64,000 nt of DNA from Protopterus annectens (taxonomy: Eukaryota > Chordata > Ceratodontiformes > Protopteridae): contig NC_056748.1 of the NCBI RefSeq assembly GCF_019279795.1, positions 696,426,306 through 696,490,305 of the forward strand. Reading direction: 5' to 3'. The position numbers and the translations under genes were made by a program. Under the pieces are notes generated by a model that saw only the letters and a list, made by a program, of their open reading frames with translations, was not told the DNA's origin and searched no databases. Below, one piece after another: positions 53,750 through 64,000 of this stretch (the first letter of the stretch is position 1; each line of letters begins with the position of its first letter).

Positions 53750-54571
53750 ATGGCCAGTAACCCGAATATAAATGTACCTACGGTGTTTTGTGGTACTACA
53801 GATTTGCAGCAGAGAACTATGGATAAGTATTTATCCCAACCTAATGAGAGAATGGTGAATTTGTCTTCTACCGAGGCTGTTATTGGATCCGTGAGTAACC
53901 CGCATCCCTGTATTTCGAATTTACAAGCCTGGAACAGATGGGAAACAGACCGGAATTACAGGCTTTCTAATCCGTTTTCTTCTATTGAATGGAAACAACA
54001 TATACCCATGAATATGGACATAAAGGTACTGTGTGAGTCTCTTGAGCAATTATTTTATAAAGAGACATCTGTTTTTTTGAATGTGCAGAGTTTGACTAAA
54101 TATTTAGAATTAGAAATAACCCCCCGTGGTCTAAGAGTGTATAAAGACCAAGCAACACCTTTTAATCTGGAAGATGAAGTAGATTCTGTCTTCCATAAAA
54201 GCTGGATACAGGCAGCCCATAAATGTACAATTGAATGGGTTGCTATACTTGTCGAGCATGACAGGCCGAAGAAAACTAATCTACAAAAAGATATTAATGT
54301 TTCGTGCAGCAATATTTTGTCCAAAACAGGTCCAGAATTTCTGGACAATATCCTGAAAGATATTAACAACAAACTGAAGGTTCATGAACAGGATATTATG
54401 AACAGAAAAAAGAATAAGTTAATTAGAGACACCAGAGACTATGACAATGGTTTGGCCTTCATTTCGAAGGCCAATAGGAAGAGCGTTAAATGTCCTGTGA
54501 CTTTTAAGGAAGGGAAGAGGGTGGATGAGCGGTGTTCATTCAGCTCAAGACCATCTTTTGAAACAGTTTAA
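53750..54571 (+). CDS. PLE-5 upstream frame, function unknown
   Basis: A 273-codon open frame starting MASNPNINVPTVF, just downstream of the left pseudo-LTR. No catalytic motif is visible. ELEITPRGLRVYKDQ lies near residue 120, and residues about 190-235 (LDNILKDINNKLKVHEQDI, then a Lys-rich run) look like a coiled coil with a basic end. A Gln-rich, basic stretch follows near 54720-54790 in another frame. Similar leader regions precede the RT in some vertebrate PLEs, where their role is unclear; RNA binding is a guess from the charge. Confidence 0.55.
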   Translation: MASNPNINVPTVFCGTTDLQQRTMDKYLSQPNERMVNLSSTEAVIGSVSNPHPCISNLQAWNRWETDRNYRLSNPFSSIEWKQHIPMNMDIKVLCESLEQLFYKETSVFLNVQSLTKYLELEITPRGLRVYKDQATPFNLEDEVDSVFHKSWIQAAHKCTIEWVAILVEHDRPKKTNLQKDINVSCSNILSKTGPEFLDNILKDINNKLKVHEQDIMNRKKNKLIRDTRDYDNGLAFISKANRKSVKCPVTFKEGKRVDERCSFSSRPSFETV

Positions 54572-55429
54572 TCAGGTACGAATGATAACTGTGCATATAA
54601 TGGGGAATATCCACCCTTACCACCAGCACAAAACATTGAACAACATCAACAAACTTTTCGGAACCAAGGGGGGAATAAAACGTTTTACCAGGGCAAGAAA
54701 CGGCAGTGAAGGACAGTTTAACCATCAGTATCAGCAACACCCCCAACAACAGTACCAGCAATGGCAACATAAGAACAAGAGGGGTAGATGGTAAAATGGA
54801 CTCTCGTGTAGTAAATTTGTCTGGTTATAGTCTAAATATGTATGAACAGGCCGTATTAGAATGCGGCCTGAAATTTATTCCTACAGTACTACCGAGGCTA
54901 CATGATTTGAAATGTGATGTGTTCAAGTTTATCAGGTAATTGCAATTGAAGTACATGTTCAGGCACAATTTAGAAGTTGTACCTCAGATTTCTGATGAAA
55001 ATGTTTATCTTATGTATGATGATGGTAATGAAAAAGTCTATTTTAATAGTAATGACAGTTTATTTTCTTGTGTATCTGATGATGTTACTAATGCACATTA
55101 CTTATTTGATACAAGTAGTATAGAAACAAAAAGTAAATTTATACCTGTGTTTAATTGTGTGGAAGTTATGCAGTTTCAAAATATGTTAAATTACTCTGTG
55201 GTGCAAGAATTTGTTGAATTTTAAAAAAAAGTATGAATATTAATTACAATCTAACTAAAAATGAATGGTTAGCAGTGCAAGCATTGGGAAGAAATGCATA
55301 TTTCATATTCAAACCTGCAGATAAATTTCCCGATATTTAGAAATGTGCTATAATCATCTAAATGATGTCACAGTATATGAAAAAGTTTAGGGGGAGATAT
55401 ATGAGCTGGCTATTTCTGAGTATAAACAA

Positions 55430-56182
55430 TTGTTATACAAGGATATCAGGTTAGGGTACCTGACTGAAGAAGATGCTAAAAAGAAGTTCTGTCATTATAA
55501 TACTAGTATGGCATATTTTTATTGTGTACCAAAATTTCATATAAGTATGGTTAATCCACCAGGGCTCCCTATTGTTTCTGGAAGTAATTATTTTTTGCAC
55601 AATATTGGATGTCTTTTACATGAATTAATGTTACCCAAGGTATTATTGTTACCAGCCTATGTGAAGGATGTATCAGATTTTTTGTATAAAATACAGAACA
55701 TAGGCTGGAATGATCAGATGTATTGGATTACTCTTGATGTAAAGAGTTTTACACAAATATTTATCATGAATTTGGTCTAGAAGTAGTGAGATTTTTCTTG
55801 GGGCAAGGTCCAGCTACTGAATATATAGTGAAAATATTATATTTTTGTCCTACAAAATTTTTTTTTGAATTTAGAGGAGAGTTGTTTAGACAAAAGCAGG
55901 GCACAGCAATGCGGGCAGTATTCGCCCCCTCATATGCCAACTTAAGTATGGGTTTATTTGAACAAGAATGTATTTACAGAACTTCATTTTTTCAACAATA
56001 TGTTAAAAATTATAGCACGTTTATTAGATGACTTGATTTTTTTGTGTGAAGGAGGGGAAACAAAAATTGATGAATTTATATCACGGTTGCAAAATAATAG
56101 GTTTAGCCTCAAATTTGAAGGTATACAAATAGGAAAAAAAGTATCATTCTTGGATGTAGAGGTAGATGTATTTAAGGGATAA
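55430..56182 (+). pseudogene. PLE-5 reverse transcriptase
   Basis: Three overlapping open pieces. They show the Penelope motifs YFYCVPKFHI (fingers), PGLPIVSGSNYFLHNIG, the palm aspartate of ITLDVKSF, GTAMRAVFAPSYANLSMG and the catalytic LLDDLIFLCEGGE, then VSFLDVEVD. The order is complete but the frame changes between pieces near 55780 and 56000. More decayed RT sequence lies upstream to about 55240. Confidence 0.82.
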
Positions 56183-56653
56183 TCTACATACTAAGATACA
56201 TGGAAAATTTGAAGATCGAGTTAAGTACATTAAGGCTACAGGTTGCCATCCCCCTCAAACTATAGAGGCGCTCCCTATTGGAGAGTTTACGAGGTTGTAT
56301 AGATTATGTAATGATACAGAAGAATTAAGACAGAAGATTTATAGAATATATAACATGTTCTACTCAAGAGGGTATAGCCAGCAAATAATAGATAATGCTT
56401 ATTATAAAACTAGTCAGATTAATACACAAGAATGTAAAAAAATATAACTTATGCTAGTAATGAAAGAAAAATAATTCAGAGATTTATTTCATCACATTAT
56501 ATAGTGTTTTTAGTGATAAAGTTATAGCCATGGTGAAATATTATTGGAATTTAAAAAAAAAATCCAAAGAAGGAAGAGAATAGTTACCAGGGAATTTAAA
56601 ATTCTCTTATAAAGTAGGGAGAAATATTAAAAAGTTTTTTAGTTAAAGGTAGA

Positions 56654-57028
56654 GTGATTAAATCTGAACTTAAATTTTATGATGCACTAAGAACAGTTGG
56701 TACTGAAATCTGTGGTAAATGCAAGGCATGCAAGTATATAGTTACAGGGTTTAACAATATAAATGGTATAAAATTTGGGAAAGCAAATTTTAGATGCGAT
56801 ACAGAGGGCATTATATATGCACTTAAATGTCCCTGTAATAAGTTTTATATTGGTGAAATGAAAAGGCCTTTTAAAGTCAGATTGCTTGAAATCATCAGAG
56901 ACATTGAAAATGTTAAAATGTCTAGCGCAGTAGCACAGCATTTTTATTATGATCAGAGTCAGTCTCATGGGTTAGTTGGTACAATATTAGAAAAAGTTGT
57001 AGACAATTATTTGTACAAAAATATTTAA
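56654..57028 (+). CDS. PLE-5 GIY-YIG endonuclease domain
   Basis: A 124-codon open stretch. Cysteine pairs come first (CGKCKACKYI), then EGIIYALKCPCNKFYIGEM (GIY...YIG core), the arginine of KRPFKVRL and EIIRDIENV helix, and AVAQHFYYDQ. The usual histidine of the R..EH helix is not evident (LEIIRD). The order matches other PLE nucleases that nick target DNA at insertion. Confidence 0.82.
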   Translation: MIKSELKFYDALRTVGTEICGKCKACKYIVTGFNNINGIKFGKANFRCDTEGIIYALKCPCNKFYIGEMKRPFKVRLLEIIRDIENVKMSSAVAQHFYYDQSQSHGLVGTILEKVVDNYLYKNI

Positions 57029-57110
57029 AATGTTTTATTGTATAAAGAAGCAGTTTATATTTTAAAATTTGATACTTTGGTACCACATGGAATGAATGTA
57101 GATTTTAACT

Positions 57111-57336
57111 GGAGAGTTTTGCTTTAAATAATTTTGTAAGTAGTTAAATAATAGGATTATTGGATAATTGATTGAATGAATGCATTATAAATATGGAGTG
57201 TGAAGTTTGTTCAGTATTCTCCTGTGAAGGCACCAACCGAGACGTCAGAGGAATAAATGCTGTTTTGCTTCTTTTTTTGGGTCACTGGTTTGTGATTTTT
57301 ACTTTACTGGTTTTAGTTTGTGATTTAATTGGTGTT
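57111..57336 (+). repeat. Right pseudo-LTR of PLE-5
   Basis: Direct copy of 53518-53743. The hammerhead-like arrangement recurs at 57222-57262, with one base of stem II and one of stem III changed so that pairing is weaker than in the left copy. DIRS sequence resumes at 57337. Confidence 0.92.
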
Positions 57337-59354
57337 CCTTACCAGCACCGACTTTTTCTTCAATGCAGACCTTTACGGTGTCGATGACTGTTCCGACTCC
57401 CTCTCCTGCTTCAGCTCCGACACTTTACATGGCACCGACTATCCTCTCGGTACCGACCACCTCGTTTTCCGCAGAGACTCTTTCGGCACCTACCATAGTG
57501 CCAACTACCACTTCGGCACCGACCTTGTCGGTGCAGACCTTACCTTCGGCACCAATGATTTCCTCGGTGCAGACACCAGCAGTACAGGCCTTAACAGCTC
57601 CATTGTTCTCGGTGCAGACACCTTAGTGCCATCCAAAGACCCATTTGTGGGCACCAAGTTTCCTTCTCCCTTGGATAGACCTGATTCCCCTTCAGCTATG
57701 TCCATGAGATCCACTAGAAGCCTCTCTGAACATGATGTGGTACGTCTTTTGGATCAACTGCTTTCGGCCAGAGGTATCCAACCCTCCAGGACCTATGCTT
57801 CCTTAGGAGGTGAACACCCTTCTCCAAAGACCCCTATCTATTCTCCTCCTTCATTGCCTTTGAAGCCCCTTGCTGTAACACAGACTCCCCTCACTACGGC
57901 TCCTTTTATGGACCTCACTAAGGAGCTGCAGTTGCCTTTGTGGCAGGAGAGACCAGTCACCGCTCAGGATGCCAGTTGTGGCGTATGAACTCCTGTTTTT
58001 CACAGCCATCTAGGGACTCCGAGTAGGCAGGCTGATTTGCTTGAGCGAGGTGTGACCTCCTTAGGTGGACCAGTCTTCCAACTCATGGAGAAGGCTCTTG
58101 CGTCTGTTGGTGATCCTGTGCTATCAGTGCCCCCGTCCTCTGGACCGCAATTTACACAAACCACCCCTAGCAGACACCGGGAACAAGGGCCTCAGGACAC
58201 ACTCCCACAGGAGGCCCCTTTTGCGCTGTCTTCCCCAGATTCTCCCCCTGAGAAAGTTTATTGCAAGAGTTCGTGTAAGAGGAAGCACGTGGACTCACCA
58301 GAGGAGTCCCTCATGGAAGACAGACTTTGATGATGGGGAAGGGTCCCCTCGGTCACCCTCTGAGGTATCTTTTAGAGATATCCTCAAAATACTTAAACAG
58401 AGAGGTGAATGGCTGCCCTCTAACCCGTCCTCTGAAGAGTCTGTGTTCCTGCAGGCCTTTCGTGCCCAGCCCCCTACCTCCTGGGTTACTCCACTTGCCG
58501 ACGACCTTGTCCGGCTCGTCGTGCAGCGTGCATGGAAGGCTCCTGACACCGTTGAAGCCATTCCCCGGAGGCCAGATAAAATCTTGTCCCGTCCAGATAG
58601 TGATCCTCACTGGTCCAAAGGTTTTCCTATGAATGCCTTGATGGTGGCGGCCGCAACAAAAAGGATCCAGCGGAAGAAAGCCGGACTGTCCATCCGCCCA
58701 ACAGAGTCCCGGGCACTGGACAGATTAGGGAAGCATACTTTTGCATCAGTGACCTTTGCAGTTAGGTCCCTGAATTATATGGCACATTTTACCAGGCTTC
58801 AGAGAGACTTAATTTCTGAGCTCTTTGAAACTTTGGCCGGAGCGGTGTCTGATGAGGTCCGGGACAAAGTGGCCTCACAGTTAGCCACCCTTGAATCAAT
58901 CTCTAACTCCTCCATGTGTCTGATTTCTCATGCATCAGAAGGAGCAGCTAGAGCAGCGGGTGCAGGCATTGTCCTGAGGCGGCATGCCTGTACGCGCTTG
59001 TGTGATTTCGCAGAACCCTTCAAGGCTTCCTTTCTGAATGCTCCTATTGAAGCCTCTTTGTTATTTGGACCCAAGGTACAAGGTACACTGGCTAGATGTG
59101 AACAGGACGGTAAGACCCTTTCTGCCATGGGTGTCTGTTACTCTTCCCCTCAACGGGCTTTCTTCAGAAACCAGAAGGGTGGGAAGATGTGGCACAAAAA
59201 GTCTCAAGGTTCTTTCTGTGACACACAAGCTGAGTTTTCCCCTAGAGGCAGAGGGGAAACTCATATGGAAGACACCCCCTTTCAGGGCAGAGGAGGTCCG
59301 CGTAACCAGGGCTCCAGAGATTCTTTCTCTGACCAGTCCTACCACCACTCCTGA
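57337..59354 (+). pseudogene. DIRS alpha copy 4 gag-like region, part after the PLE
   Basis: It continues with the Ser/Thr/Pro-rich segment (TCGGCACCGA and TCGGTGCAGA units), an acidic segment (RSPSEVSFRDILKILKQRGEW), the conserved core with ESRALDRLGKHTFASVTFAVR and LNYMAHFTRLQRDL, and a Gly/Arg-rich tail (RGRGETHMEDTPFQGRGGPR). It corresponds throughout to 22000-23880 of alpha copy 2. Confidence 0.75.
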
Positions 59355-59379
59355 AGAGCGGCCTAACTGCTTTCCTCTG

Positions 59380-61100
59380 GAAGCGGTTGGGGGTCGTTTC
59401 CCTTTGTACTCTTCTGCCTGGCTAACCATTACCACCGATTCTTGGGTACGACAGATAATAACCAAAGGTTATCATATTCCCTTCAATCTTTGTCCCGCCC
59501 CCCCTAAAAAATAATTACCCGACGTTCCACCCAGTCAAAGGGAAGAAGCAGCATTAGAGATTTCAAAGCTGCTAAGAAAAAGTCATCCAAATAGTCCCAC
59601 CAGACCAGATGGGATCCAGATTCTACTCAAGATTATTTTTTGGTGCCAAAAAAGACTGGGGACTGGAGACCGATTTTGGATCTCGGTGTGTTAAACAAAT
59701 TCGTAAAGGTACAGAAATTCTGGATGGTTACAATGCAGTCTATCCTCCCACTCTTGGAGGCAGATGATTGGATGTGCTCTACAGATCTTCAAGATGCGTA
59801 CTACCACATAAAGGTGGACAGACCATCAAGAAGATTCCTTCGCTTCCGTGTGGGAGCCAGTCATTACCAGTTCCGAGTACTGCCCTTCGGACTCTCTACA
59901 GTCAAGAGTGTTCACAAAATGCATGACAGTTGTCACAGCTTACCTGTGACTGCAAGAATTCCAGGTGTTTCCATACCTAGACGACTGGCTCATCACCGCC
60001 CCACCAGACATATATTGGAAGAAGTCTTGGCATACTCCCTTCACACTGCAGAAAGGCTAGGTGTAACTATAAACTGGCAAAAATCCAACCTCCCCCCATC
60101 CCAATCCATAGAATTCATTGGGGTCCTGTTGGATACAAAGAACTGTAGGGCATTGATTCCAGAGCACAGATTTCTAAGGATAAAACAACAACTCATACCC
60201 TTCCTCTCAAGGGAAAGATCCACAGCACATTCTGTCCTCCAGCTGTTGGGTTCCATGACAGCTTCCATCCCCATTGTCCCCCTTGCGAGATTCCACATGA
60301 GGCTCTTACAATGGTTACTACTTGCCCAGTGGTACCCTTTTCAGTTTCCTCTATCATCCCAGATTCGGGTGACTCAGAGATGCAAACAAGACTTTATTTG
60401 GTGGATGTCACAGAACCCGTCACAATGGTCTCGCCCTTTCACACCCCAACTGACCACGGACGCCTCCCTGATGGGGGGGGGGGCGCTTTTTCAGGGGAAG
60501 ACAGTCCAAGGCACGTGGTCGGAACTAGAGACCCATCTGCATATGAATGTCCTAGAACTGAGGGCGGTGCTTCTAGCGTTGCAAGCATTCCATCTCCTCC
60601 TTCAGTCAGGGACTATTGCAATACAATCGGGCAACATGGCTGTAGTCTGGTACATCAGTAAACAAGGCGGAACCAAACCCTACCCACTTTGTCAGGAGGC
60701 CATGAGGATATGGCAGTGGGCGATGGCTACCAACCACTTTCTGATAGCAACGCACATTCCTGGGAGTTACAACTTGATAGCAGACAGACTGAGCAGGTGC
60801 ATTCTGCAACCCCACGAGTGGTCTCTGAATCCTCTTATAGTGGCGGAGATTTTCAACTGCTGGGGTCTCCCTTGCTGCGACCTCTTTGCATCCCCAACCA
60901 ACTACAAATGCAGCAATTACTTCACCCTGATTCCCCCTCGGGAACAGTCACCCAGGGACGCTCTAGTCCACGATTGGCCCTCGGGTCTGTCCCCCTCTTC
61001 CTCTCATTCCCAGCTCCTGAAGAAAGCCCGCCAGTTGAAGAGCAAGATAATCCTCATAGCGCCATATTGGCCTCATCAAATTTGCTTTCCCTTCCTATAG
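59380..61100 (+). pseudogene. DIRS alpha copy 4 RT, RNase H and methyltransferase region
   Basis: Reverse transcriptase: VPKKTGDWRPILDLGVLNKF, CSTDLQDAYYHIKVDRPSRR, FRVLPFGLSTV. RNase H: LTTDASLMGGGALF, HMNVLELRAVLLALQAF, MAVVWYISKQGGTKPYPLC, LIADRLSRC. Methyltransferase-like segment: CCDLFASPTNYKC and ILIAPYWPHQICFPF. Order and spacing match alpha copy 2. It is broken in a few places. Confidence 0.85.
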
Positions 61101-62247
61101 CCTCACCTGCTAGATCAACCATGGATTCTCGATCCAACTCCGGACTTGATCTCCCATCCGCAGAACCTGATTCACCCCAACTTGAACAGCTTGAAGCTCA
61201 CAGCTTGGCTCCTCCACTTCTGGTGATTGCCAGGCAGACTGATCTTTCTTCCCCAGTATGTTACATTCTTATTGCATCTCATAGGTCTTCCACTAGAACT
61301 ACTTATCTCAGCAAGTGGAAAAGGTTTACCATTTGGCTGAAGGAAAAACAGATAGACCCTTTTTCAGCACCAGTGCCGGTAGTACTGGAATACCTGTCAA
61401 GTTTATTCCAATCTGGCCTATCTACTTCTACCATTCGAGTTCATTTGGCCGCAATATCTAATTTTCACAATGGTGTCTATGACTCTTCCCTTATGTCACA
61501 CAAATTATGCAAGTCCTTTCTAAAAGGCGTAAATCATTTGAAACCCCCTTTTAGAGAACCTATACAGCCATGGGACCTGTCATTAGTCTGCAAGCTTTGA
61601 CGTCTCCTTTTGAATTAGCTTCTTCATGCGACCTCAAGTTTCTTTCATGGAAAGCTTTGTTCTTGGTCGCCATTACTTCTGCCAGACGTGTCTCTGAACT
61701 TCAAGCTCTGTGCATCAAACGGCCTTACTTGATCTTTCATAAAGATAGTGTCATTGAGAACTAATCCTTTCCACCAAAAGTGATCTCTGAAATGTCCATT
61801 AACCAAACCATTGAATTGCCAGTTTTCTTTCCCAATCATTCTAACAGAGGAGAGTATTGTCTACGTACCCTAGATATTCATAGGCAAATTTGTTTCTATC
61901 TGGACAGAACTAAGGCTTCTCGCAAATCAGATCAGCTATTCTTGGCCTATTCTGGGCCTAGATTTGGATGTGCTGTTTCTAAAGTCACATTGGCTAAATG
62001 GTTAAAAGACTGTGTAACATTTATTCACAAAACTCACGCTATTCGTCTGGCTACAGCCGTAAGGGCTCATTCCACTAGATCGGTAGCAACTTCTGCTGCC
62101 TTCCATGCTAGAGCTTCTTTACATGACATTTGTGCAGCTGCAACTTGGGCTAGACCTCATACCTTCATCAAACATTACAAATTGGATTTGGCCTCCAGAG
62201 GCAGAGCATTCTTTGGTTTAATGGTGCTCTGGAATGCCCTTCCATGA
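61090..62247 (+). pseudogene. DIRS alpha copy 4 tyrosine recombinase
   Basis: N-terminal core-binding part HRSSTRTTYLSKWKRF, catalytic SARRVSELQAL, VRAHSTRSVATS (HxxR) and ATWARPHTFIKHYKL (His/Trp and Tyr). All catalytic boxes can be recognised although the region is not a single open frame. It ends just before the ICR. Confidence 0.85.
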
Positions 62248-62284
62248 GAGCCTCCCAGGAATAAAGGTAGCTGGGGACTCTGTC

Positions 62285-62664
62285 CCAGACATAAGGAATG
62301 AACGAGGATTAACAATATCAGATAAAGAAGTTATGTCTTACCATAACGTTCCATCTGTATTGTTGATCCTTGTTCAGTCATTATGACACTCCCTCCTTCC
62401 CCCTCCTGTGGCTTATTGTGGATCTCATCATCCGGTTCCGTTAGGTCCTTTGACTAGAGGTAGCCTCTACTTCTTTGACTTGCAAACTCAATCTGAGGTA
62501 ACAGGGAGAGGGGAATTGTGGGTAAGAGTTTCGCTTGAGAGTTTGTGGCTGTCGCAAGCTTGGAAGATGGCCGGCTTGGTTCTGAGGTCGGAACTGATAA
62601 CCTAGGCGTAATGACTGAATGAGGATCAACAACACAAACGGAATGTTATGGTAAGACATAACTT
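62285..62664 (+). repeat. ICR and right inverted terminal repeat of DIRS alpha copy 4
   Basis: The ICR (about 62285-62390) matches the complement of the left end (GATATTGTTAATCC) joined to that of the right end. The right repeat (about 62465-62664) is the inverse of 52393-52560. Both carry GTTATG-N6-CATAAC (62330-62347 and 62645-62662); the spacer is one base shorter than in the other alpha copies. Bases 62665-62960 beyond the element hold nothing I recognise apart from a T run near 62720. Confidence 0.85.
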
Positions 62665-62964
62665 ATACTCTCTACTCCTGCACTAACACTTCTTGACACT
62701 AATGTCCACAACTAACATCGTTTTTTTTTTTTTAACAAAAAACATCTTCATTAAATGATCACGTATCACACAGGCAAATCTTACATTTATAAATGAAAAA
62801 CAAACACTAACACAACTTTAGTTACAAATATCATGCATCACAAACACCACTGAAACAACTGCAGTTGCAAACATTATATATCACTTATCTATCCGTTCAT
62901 TGTCAGTTAAGCATTATATACTTAGTGTCATCCCTTTCCACTTTCTGTTGCCTGAGTTGTCCTG

Positions 62965-64000
62965 CTAAAAATTTTTGTGCACTAGAATTATAATAAAAAA
63001 AAAAAAAAAGTGCTTAACAGCAATCTTTTTAAACCCGTACAAATTATCAAGATAATCCCTTGTTTTCTGAGTAGCATTCTGCAGTTGCTCTTTTTCTTGT
63101 TCTGAGAGATTCACCCTATTTTGAAATACTTTAACATTTGCCAGTCCGTTTGAATAATTCCTACTACTACTTAACCATAATTCCGTATTCTTTATTTCCA
63201 CTCTAGATTTAAACTCCACCTTAATTTTATCCCACTCTCTAGATATATTTTCAGAATAAATTTCTATATTCTCTAAGAGCTCCTGAATTATTTCCAAAAC
63301 ACATTCCTTAAATTCCTCTCTTTTCAACAGATAAGTGGGAAAGCACCACTGTCTCATTTTTATTTCATTACCTTGTGTTTTTGTTTCAATTATTGGTGCA
63401 TGATCTGATATAGTCATTGGGTGCATTTCAAGACCCCCAACCAAATGCACATGTTCCCGTGAAATATAAATTCCATCCAGTCTTGCCCTTCCCCTGTATC
63501 CTAGAGAACGGTATGTAAATTCACTCCAAACACCTAGTACTGAATTCACATCTTCCATGCCAAAGATTTTCATAAATTTCTTCACAAATCTAGCCTCCTT
63601 TGTTATATTTTCCCCTCTACGCCCCCCCCCCATACACATCTTCACTGTTGCAAACCAAATTCCAGTCCACACCTATAGGTAATATTCCTTGCTGAAAGCT
63701 GATTATTTCTCCCAGAATATTCCCAAGCTCCATTACAGCAGTTTTAGGTGGAATATAATAAATACATGCCAGTGTAATCCTCCTCCTTTGCCAGCAGCCC
63801 CCAGTACAACACATCTTCCCTTACTGTCCCCTTTTTTCCCTTCTATCACTATTGAAGTTCCTCTTGCAATAATGTAAGTACTCCTCTTTCTCTTTGCCCC
63901 ACATATTCCATCAAATAACCATCCTGAAAGCATTTCATCAAATTCACATCTTCAGTTCTTTCCAGTTGTCTCCCCTGTAGCACAGCTATTTGCACTCTAC
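62965..64000 (-). mobile_element. L1/Tx1-like LINE, endonuclease part
   Basis: On the minus strand, several pieces of an apurinic-type endonuclease are visible. ITLACIYYIPPK and PIGVDWNLVCNSED lie at 63617-63814. LGYRGRARLDGIYISREHV and then MHPMTISDHAPIIETKT lie in a 235-codon stretch (63672-62965) that continues into the charged linker before the RT (REWDKIKVEF, EKEQLQNATQKTR). The GG.DWN, R.D..Y and SDH boxes and the linker resemble the L1/Tx1 group rather than CR1. The frame is interrupted near 63620-63680 and in the upstream pieces. No RT is present downstream, and the 5' side runs off the window. Confidence 0.75.

Larger units (their letters stand above)
53518..57336 (+). mobile_element. 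Penelope-like element (PLE-5) with terminal direct repeats
   Basis: This is a third PLE lineage, bounded by 226-bp direct repeats (53518-53743 and 57111-57336), the pseudo-LTRs described for PLEs. After a 273-codon upstream frame and a Gln-rich stretch come the reverse transcriptase (about 55430-56182) and the GIY-YIG endonuclease (56654-57028). RT motifs are YFYCVPKFHISMVNPPGLPI, ITLDVKSF, RQKQGTAMRAVFAPSYANLS and the acidic LLDDLIFL. The pseudo-LTRs differ at about 7 of 226 sites. Several frame breaks make it inactive. It lies in DIRS alpha copy 4. Confidence 0.88.
53355..57498. repeat. 162-bp direct duplication flanking PLE-5
   Basis: The DIRS gag segment 53355-53516 ends exactly where PLE-5 begins, and its copy 57337-57498 starts exactly where PLE-5 ends. 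The copies have the same length without gaps and differ at about 13 positions, five or more of them at CpG sites. The geometry is that of a target-site duplication, but it is far longer than the usual PLE duplication. Confidence 0.9.
52393..62664 (+). mobile_element. DIRS-type retrotransposon, family alpha, copy 4, with a PLE in its gag
   Basis: Left terminal repeat 52393-52560, gag-like region (52836-53516, then 57337-59354), reverse transcriptase (about 59400-60290), RNase H (about 60440-60830), methyltransferase segment (about 60840-61100), recombinase (about 61090-62247), ICR (about 62285-62390), right terminal repeat (about 62465-62664). Without the PLE and its flanking duplication it would be about 6.3 kb, matching alpha copy 2. 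Its terminal repeats differ from those of copy 2, so it is another subfamily. It is broken, with several breaks, and somewhat older than copy 2. Confidence 0.9.

Noticed and set aside
53518-57336. An LTR retrotransposon, because of the direct terminal repeats
   Set aside because: There is no TG...CA terminus, primer site, protease or integrase; the RT and GIY-YIG domains are of Penelope type, and direct repeats are known there as pseudo-LTRs.
62721-62733. Poly(A) tail of the minus-strand LINE at 62965-64000
   Set aside because: About 230 unrecognised bases separate it from the endonuclease piece and no RT lies between, so the link cannot be supported.

Overview
The window is almost wholly made of transposable elements. 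No host gene, rRNA, functional tRNA or CRISPR array could be supported. The mix is tyrosine-recombinase (DIRS-type) retrotransposons in two families, Penelope-like elements (PLEs) with GIY-YIG endonucleases, CR1-like, RTE-like and L1/Tx1-like LINEs, and a tRNA-headed SINE. That mix, together with heavy nesting, points to a vertebrate with a very large repeat-rich genome. A salamander, caecilian or lungfish would fit, but the species cannot be named from the sequence. All family assignments come from motifs and from comparing copies inside the window; no database search was done.

Layout. 1-1675: 3' part of a DIRS element of family alpha (+), abutting a CR1 fragment (1676-2651, -) and a longer CR1 copy (2652-6035, -). 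6036-7598: 5' part of a DIRS of family beta (-). 7860-9520: PLE remnant (-). 9525-13009: 3' part of a DIRS alpha (-), directly abutting a DIRS beta (13010-17493, -). 18040-28130: a PLE (+) whose RT region holds a 5'-truncated RTE LINE (19167-20083, with target duplication) and whose GIY-YIG region holds a nearly whole DIRS alpha (21139-27337); the PLE tail has a 230-bp tandem duplication. 29385-30984: a second PLE lineage (-), joined head-to-head to a (+) copy that begins at 30985, breaks off at 31277 and resumes at 48054. The gap is filled by two DIRS beta elements in tandem (31278-42437 and 42438-48053). The first contains a third beta element (35484-41061) and the second a SINE (43319-43441). 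48960-51960: no recognised feature. 51963-52340: LINE tail. 52393-62664: a DIRS alpha (+) interrupted in its gag by a PLE (53518-57336) with 226-bp terminal direct repeats and a 162-bp flanking duplication. 62965-64000: endonuclease part of an L1/Tx1-like LINE (-).

How the parts fit. DIRS elements encode a gag-like protein, then reverse transcriptase, RNase H, a Dam-like methyltransferase domain and a tyrosine recombinase. They end in inverted repeats with an internal complementary region (ICR) that matches the two termini placed end to end. Three insertions here can be compared with uninterrupted sequence, and they show seamless joints without target duplication, as expected for integration of a circle by a recombinase. 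The RTE and SINE insertions do carry target duplications, as expected for target-primed reverse transcription. The nesting gives a relative timeline: PLE first, then DIRS beta, then the inner beta copy and the SINE.

The points most worth a second look are the hammerhead-ribozyme-like motifs at PLE ends, the 162-bp duplication around one PLE, the dyad motif GTTATG-N6/7-CATAAC at all DIRS alpha 3' ends, the tandem DIRS junction, and the 3' tail shared by the SINE and the CR1 LINE.
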